From Acrocarpospora macrocephala (GTDB taxonomy: Bacteria; Actinomycetota; Actinomycetes; Streptosporangiales; Streptosporangiaceae), in the NCBI RefSeq assembly GCF_009687865.1, contig NZ_BLAE01000057.1, positions 1 through 64,000 of the forward strand: DNA of 64,000 bases. The letters run 5' to 3'. Below the pieces are notes generated by a model, which saw only the letters and a program-made list of their open reading frames with translations, had not been told where the DNA came from and ran no database searches. The stretch's first letter is position 1. Every line of letters begins with the position of its first letter. Made by a program: the position numbers and the translations under genes. This document shows, one piece after another, positions 61,046 to 64,000 of the stretch.

Positions 61046-62143
61046 TTACTCGGCAGCGCTCGCGCGGCGACGGCGAACCGCGATCAGGGTTCCGGTCACG
61101 CCGGCGGCGAGCAGACCCCCGCCGACCGCGGCCACGGCGCCGACCGGCGCTCCGGTCCACGGCAGCGTGGCGGCGGCGCCGCCCCCGCCCCCGCCACCGG
61201 AGGCCACTTGGCGCCCGCGGCCGCCGGCCCAGCCGAGATCCCCGGCGTCGGCGAAGTCACCGGCGTCCATGAGGTTGCCGAACTCCTGGATGTCGCCACG
61301 ACCCCACTGGTGCCCGTGATCCCCGTGCTCGCCGTGATCACGATCCCCGTGCCCGAAGTGATGACCGTGCCGACCGTGGTCATCGCGGCCACCGTGGTCG
61401 CCGTGGTCGCCCCCATCCAGCACGATGTGATCGCTGCGGTCGCTGTGATCGAGCTGATCTCTGCCATCCGTGTGGAGCACGTTGGTCCCGCGAATCACGT
61501 TGCCCCGCTGCCGATCGAAGCTCTCGCGCCGATCGAAGCGCTCGCGCTTACGGTCGTTCACGCGCTGATCGACGGATTGACGCTGATCGTTGTCCTGGCG
61601 TTGATCGTTGTCAATGCGGATGTCGGTTCTGTTCTTGTTCTTGTTGTCGTTGTCGACGTCGTTGTCGTTGTCGTTGTCGTTATCGTTATCGTTGTCATTG
61701 TCGTTGTGGTGCTTGTGACACTTGTGAACGAGCTTGGTGATGCACGGGTGCGGCACCGGCGGGTCGCCCAGCTCTTCGCCGTCCTCGTAGCCGGACTCGT
61801 AGCCCGCCAGGAAGCCCGCCCGGAAGCCGGCGGCGTAGGCCAGCGCGCCGGGCGGCACGATCGGGGCCGCGTTGGTGCCCCCGGTCCCCGTCGCGTTGGC
61901 GGCCGCGGCCGCCCGGCCGGCCAGCCAGCCGATGGTGTAACCAGCGGCGTAGCCGTCCGCGTAGCCCTGCTCGAACGTGGGAGGTTGGGGTGGGTACGGC
62001 TGGGCGATCGCCGCCGCCAGATACCCGCTAGTAGGTGGTACCGCCGCGCTCGAAGCGAGCGCGGTGGCGTTAAGGGACAGTCCGCTGAGAGCGACGCCGA
62101 CGGCCGCCCCCAGCAGAAGAGTGAACTTACGTTGTGCGGCCAT
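61046..62143 (-). CDS. Surface protein with Asn-Asp repeat, His/Asp-rich region and LPWTG sorting signal
   Basis: A 365-residue exported protein, family unknown. It has a signal peptide (1-32), then Gly/Tyr/Ala heptad-like repeats (QGYADGYAAGYTIGWLAGR, AAGFRAGFLAGYESGYEDGE). Next is a Cys/His cluster (CITKLVHKCHKHH, about 134-146), an uninterrupted Asn-Asp dipeptide repeat (147-162), Asn/Lys/Gln/Arg-rich repeats and a His/Asp/Gly-rich region (about 225-290). It ends with LPWTG (327-331), a hydrophobic helix and RRRR, the classic sortase signal. The His/Asp content suggests metal binding (inference). It is cotranscribed with DUF4012 downstream. No sortase is in the window. Confidence 0.8.
   Translation of the reverse strand: MAAQRKFTLLLGAAVGVALSGLSLNATALASSAAVPPTSGYLAAAIAQPYPPQPPTFEQGYADGYAAGYTIGWLAGRAAAAANATGTGGTNAAPIVPPGALAYAAGFRAGFLAGYESGYEDGEELGDPPVPHPCITKLVHKCHKHHNDNDNDNDNDNDNDNDVDNDNKNKNRTDIRIDNDQRQDNDQRQSVDQRVNDRKRERFDRRESFDRQRGNVIRGTNVLHTDGRDQLDHSDRSDHIVLDGGDHGDHGGRDDHGRHGHHFGHGDRDHGEHGDHGHQWGRGDIQEFGNLMDAGDFADAGDLGWAGGRGRQVASGGGGGGGAAATLPWTGAPVGAVAAVGGGLLAAGVTGTLIAVRRRRASAAE
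61640..61710 (-). repeat. Hexanucleotide microsatellite coding Asn-Asp
   Basis: On the plus strand GTTGTC (and GTTATC) is repeated about ten times with one GACGTC break. It codes the Asn-Asp run of the LPWTG protein. Six-base units keep the frame, so slippage would change the repeat length only. Confidence 0.88.
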
Positions 62144-62274
62144 TCCGACTCCCCGGCGCCAGATGTGCTGAGCCCCGCATTCGGGTCACATGGCCCCATT
62201 CCACGGTGAGAACGGTGCGTGAATCGGACTGGACGCGCTCACTTCAGAGAATGATCACTCTTTGTTGACCAAGA

Positions 62275-62742
62275 TCAGAGGATCTTCTCCAGGCTGGAGA
62301 CCAGGCTGGGGTCGTCCGGCTGGACCTTCGGCGCGAACCTGGACACGACCTCACCATCGGCGTTTACGAGGAACTTCTCGAAGTTCCACTGGATATCGGC
62401 GCCGTCGCCGATCAGCTCGCGGTAGAGCGGGTGCCGCGTGTCGCCGTTGACGTCGGTCTTCTCCAGCAGCGGGAAGTCCACGCCGTAGGTGGTGGAGCAG
62501 AACTCCTGGATCTCCTCCGCCGATCCGGGCTCCTGGCCCATGAACTGGTTGCACGGCACGCCGATGACGGTGAAGCCGCGCTCGCCGTAGGTGTCCTGGA
62601 GCTGGACCAGGCCGCCGTACTGGGGGGTGAGGCCGCAGCGGGAGGCGACGTTGACGACCAGGGCGGCCTTGCCGCCGAGCAGCTCGCCGAGGGTGGTAGG
62701 GGCACCGGCCAGGGTGGTCACCGGGATATCAAGAATGCTCAT
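62275..62742 (-). CDS. Glutathione/thioredoxin peroxidase (BsaA-like)
   Basis: A 155-residue non-selenium glutathione peroxidase family enzyme: peroxidatic Cys36 in VNVASRCGLTPQYGGL, the Gln/Trp partners in FTVIGVPCNQFMGQEPGS and QWNFEKFLV. In bacteria this type mostly uses thioredoxin to reduce hydrogen or organic peroxides. The chosen start, ATG 62742, gives the family's usual N-terminus (MSILDIPVTTLAG); the open frame upstream to 62982 has no homology I see. It stands alone between the LPWTG-protein gene and a gene-poor stretch. Confidence 0.93.
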   Translation of the reverse strand: MSILDIPVTTLAGAPTTLGELLGGKAALVVNVASRCGLTPQYGGLVQLQDTYGERGFTVIGVPCNQFMGQEPGSAEEIQEFCSTTYGVDFPLLEKTDVNGDTRHPLYRELIGDGADIQWNFEKFLVNADGEVVSRFAPKVQPDDPSLVSSLEKIL

Positions 62743-63134
62743 AAGCCCGACTTTACCTAGAACATGATTCCGCCTCCGCTTCGGAGGCGTGTCCCGCGCG
62801 CATCCCCGGGCTCCGATCTCAAACCCCACGCGCGGGCCATCTTCTGGGCAGCCCACTCCTTGATCGTCTTCGGGCCGGGTCAGCTCCGCCCCGCGAGACG
62901 TGCCGTGTTCGGCGCGTGATCGGCAAATACCTCTCCGCAGCGTGTCGAAGTCGGCGCGGCAGGCCGGGTCGGCGTACTTCAATCCGCGCTAAGGACCCGT
63001 CGCGGAGCCGCCGGATTGCCCCAGGGAAATCCGGCCCATGGCCGAGCGGACGGCCACGCCCACGCCATGGGCGGGACCGCGCACGGGCGCGTTCACGCGC
63101 CCGTCTCCGCACGCGACCCGGAGAAGGGAGCGTT
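62743..63134 (+). promoter_or_regulatory. Gene-free stretch with hairpin-rich leader of the transglycosylase gene
   Basis: No convincing gene. Its second half could be a structured leader with three perfect hairpins: CCGGATT/AATCCGG (63011-63017/63028-63034), GCCCATGG/CCATGGGC (63034-63041/63065-63072) and ACGGGCGCG-TTCA-CGCGCCCGT (63083-63104). The first two abut. Leaders of cell-wall lytic genes in actinobacteria often carry a c-di-AMP (ydaO) riboswitch, but I do not find its core motifs here. The first half may contain eroded minus-strand coding sequence (for example KTIKEWAAQKMARAWGL near 62835). Confidence 0.4.
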
Positions 63135-63632
63135 ATGGACAGACAGCGCGCCATGCGCAGCACCACCGCCGCGGCCGTGCTCACGATCGCGGCTCTAGGT
63201 TCGGCCCCGGCGCTCGCCGAGAGCGAACCTGAGCGGATCGGAGCGCAGCAGAACGGCGAGTCGCAGGTTCACTACGGCACCTGGCGGACCACCGCCAAGC
63301 AGATCTACCGCCCGGCCCGCGAGATCCGTACCAACGACGTCAAGGCCTTCGCGTCGCAACTGGTCAGCCGGCGGCTCTGGTCACCCGTCCAGTTCCGCTG
63401 CCTGGACAGCCTGTGGACCCGGGAGAGCAACTGGAACCACCGCGCCTACAACCGCTCGTCAGGCGCGTACGGCATCCCGCAGGCGCTACCCGGCCACAAG
63501 ATGGGCCTGGTGGCCTGGGACTGGCGATTCAACCCGGCAACCCAGATCCGCTGGGGGTTGAGATACATCAAGGGCCGATATGGCTCACCATGTGGTGCGT
63601 GGGGGCACTTTAGGTCGCACAATTGGTATTAG
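63135..63632 (+). CDS. Secreted lytic transglycosylase-like protein
   Basis: A 165-residue exported protein: signal peptide ending ALA (28), a short linker, then a transglycosylase/Rpf-like C-terminal fold: LDSLWTRESNWNHRAYN (putative catalytic Glu97), SGAYGIPQALPGHKMG and NPATQIRWGLRYIKGRYGSP followed by CGAWGHFRSHNWY. This matches the small actinobacterial proteins annotated as aggregation-promoting-factor or SLT-like, which cleave peptidoglycan. The ATG has GAAGGGAG about 4 nt upstream. Its stop TAG at 63630 ends on the first base of the second structured-RNA copy. Confidence 0.87.
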   Translation: MDRQRAMRSTTAAAVLTIAALGSAPALAESEPERIGAQQNGESQVHYGTWRTTAKQIYRPAREIRTNDVKAFASQLVSRRLWSPVQFRCLDSLWTRESNWNHRAYNRSSGAYGIPQALPGHKMGLVAWDWRFNPATQIRWGLRYIKGRYGSPCGAWGHFRSHNWY

Positions 63633-63740
63633 CGAGGGCGCGCCAGTGTCTGGACTGAGGAACGCAGGTCGCGAAGCGGCCGGAGTGACGAGGGAAGACA
63701 CTGGCTGAAAGCGACCGAGCCGCCGTGCCGAAGGCGCGGC
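63632..63740 (+). ncRNA. Structured RNA-like element, copy 2
   Basis: Same architecture as copy 1. P0 GCGAGGGCGC (63632-63641)/GCGACCGAGC (63711-63720) is weaker, with a possible tandem G-A pair. P1 GCCAGTGTCT (63642-63651)/AGACACTGGC (63696-63705), 10 bp perfect. P2 GGTCGC-GAA-GCGGCC (63667-63681). P3 (63722-63740) closed by GAA. The internal strands CTGGACTGAGGAACGCAG and CGGAGTGACGAGGGAAG are identical to copy 1. It begins at the transglycosylase stop codon, so it may be a 3-prime UTR element or a separate RNA. Confidence 0.6.
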
Positions 63741-63782
63741 AATAAGCGAAGAGAACCCAGGGGAAGGGGTCCCTCTTCGGTG

Positions 63783-63810
63783 AAACGCCCGGGCCCAGCC
63801 CGGGCGTTTT
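63783..63810 (+). terminator. Rho-independent terminator after RNA copy 2
   Basis: AAACGCCCGGG (63783-63793) / CCCGGGCGTTT (63799-63809) is an 11-bp perfect stem with a CCCAG loop, ending in TTTT. A weaker GAAGAG/CTCTTC hairpin lies before it (63748-63778). It also faces the convergent gene at 63821. Confidence 0.9.
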
Positions 63811-63820
63811 GCTTTGGCGG

Positions 63821-64000
63821 TCAGGCGCAGGCTTTCGCGACCTTCTCCATGGTGCCCGTGCCGCCCGCGATCGCGGTCTGGGTGGCGTCGACGGCGGACT
63901 TGCGGGTGGTCACCTCGATCTTCTTCAGCTCGTCGGCGAAGCCCTGGACGGCCTGCTTGATGGCGGTGTCCTGGATGCTCGCGGCCTTCGCCTCGACCTC
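63821..64000 (-). CDS. C-terminal part of a helical protein (truncated by window end)
   Basis: The last 59 residues and the TGA are visible; the start lies outside. They are Ala/Lys/Glu-rich and helical (IQDTAIKQAVQGFADELKKI, then TTRKSAVDATQTAIAGGTG and EKVAKACA), with one Cys two residues from the end. I do not recognise the family; it looks like the end of a small secreted or lipoprotein-type helical protein. It converges on the RNA copy 2 terminator. Confidence 0.6.
   Translation of the reverse strand, partial: EVEAKAASIQDTAIKQAVQGFADELKKIEVTTRKSAVDATQTAIAGGTGTMEKVAKACA

Noticed and set aside
62743-62982. N-terminal extension of the glutathione peroxidase, or a separate minus-strand gene
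   Set aside because: The family start is at 62742; the upstream residues show no homology and could at most be a degraded gene.
62820-63134. c-di-AMP (ydaO-yuaA) riboswitch before the transglycosylase-like gene
   Set aside because: Expected by gene type, but I cannot locate the conserved core or the pseudoknot partners. Left as a structured leader only.

Overview
The window is a 64 kb piece of a very GC-rich chromosome (about 70% by eye), with strong third-position G/C bias, frequent GTG/TTG starts and four-base stop/start overlaps. The gene set (a large ATP-binding LuxR regulator, an MsiK-type sugar-importer ATPase, LytR-CpsA-Psr and resuscitation-type lytic proteins, NAAAR/OSBS-like enolases, DUF4012) points to a filamentous actinobacterium, most likely Streptosporangiales or a relative. 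This is inferred from gene content; there is no rRNA in the window to settle it.

Region by region: 1-1180 is a worn insertion-sequence zone with an unidentified gene end and a frameshifted ISAs1-type transposase relic. 1381-6216 is sbcD-sbcC on the minus strand. 6363-9418 holds a membrane alpha/beta hydrolase and an LCP cell-wall ligase. 9422-12259 holds an enolase-superfamily protein lacking its catalytic lysines and an MFS exporter with a repeat-expanded central loop. 12426-20375 is a tightly overlapped minus-strand operon: SWIM zinc finger, a small two-CxxC ORF, DUF5691, MoxR AAA+ ATPase, DUF5682 and a VWA protein. A 1051-residue LuxR-type regulator diverges from it. Next come an aldehyde dehydrogenase, a two-component system divergent from a MacB/FtsX-type ABC transporter, and two secreted proteases (S8, M14) around a small HTH protein.

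35007-38734 encodes a lipoprotein and an unusual FtsH-like membrane AAA protease. After a CMD-family protein, an SDR and a secreted lectin-like protein comes an exopolysaccharide locus (42078-56428). It has two divergent operons with nucleotide-sugar enzymes, three GT4 glycosyltransferases, a polymerase-like membrane protein, a flippase, an AsnB-type amidotransferase, a WecA-type initiating transferase, and a BY-kinase with its low-molecular-weight phosphatase. The window closes with msiK/LacI, DUF4012, an LPWTG-anchored Asn-Asp/His-rich surface protein, glutathione peroxidase, a secreted lytic transglycosylase-like protein and a partial gene.

The two results I consider most worth following are: (a) two copies (56592 and 63632) of a roughly 110-nt RNA-like element with compensatory base changes in its stems, each followed by a strong hairpin terminator; and (b) the coupled SWIM/DUF5691/MoxR/DUF5682/VWA operon with its extra small Cys-rich ORF. 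A window-wide pattern of in-frame tandem-repeat expansion inside genes is also notable.
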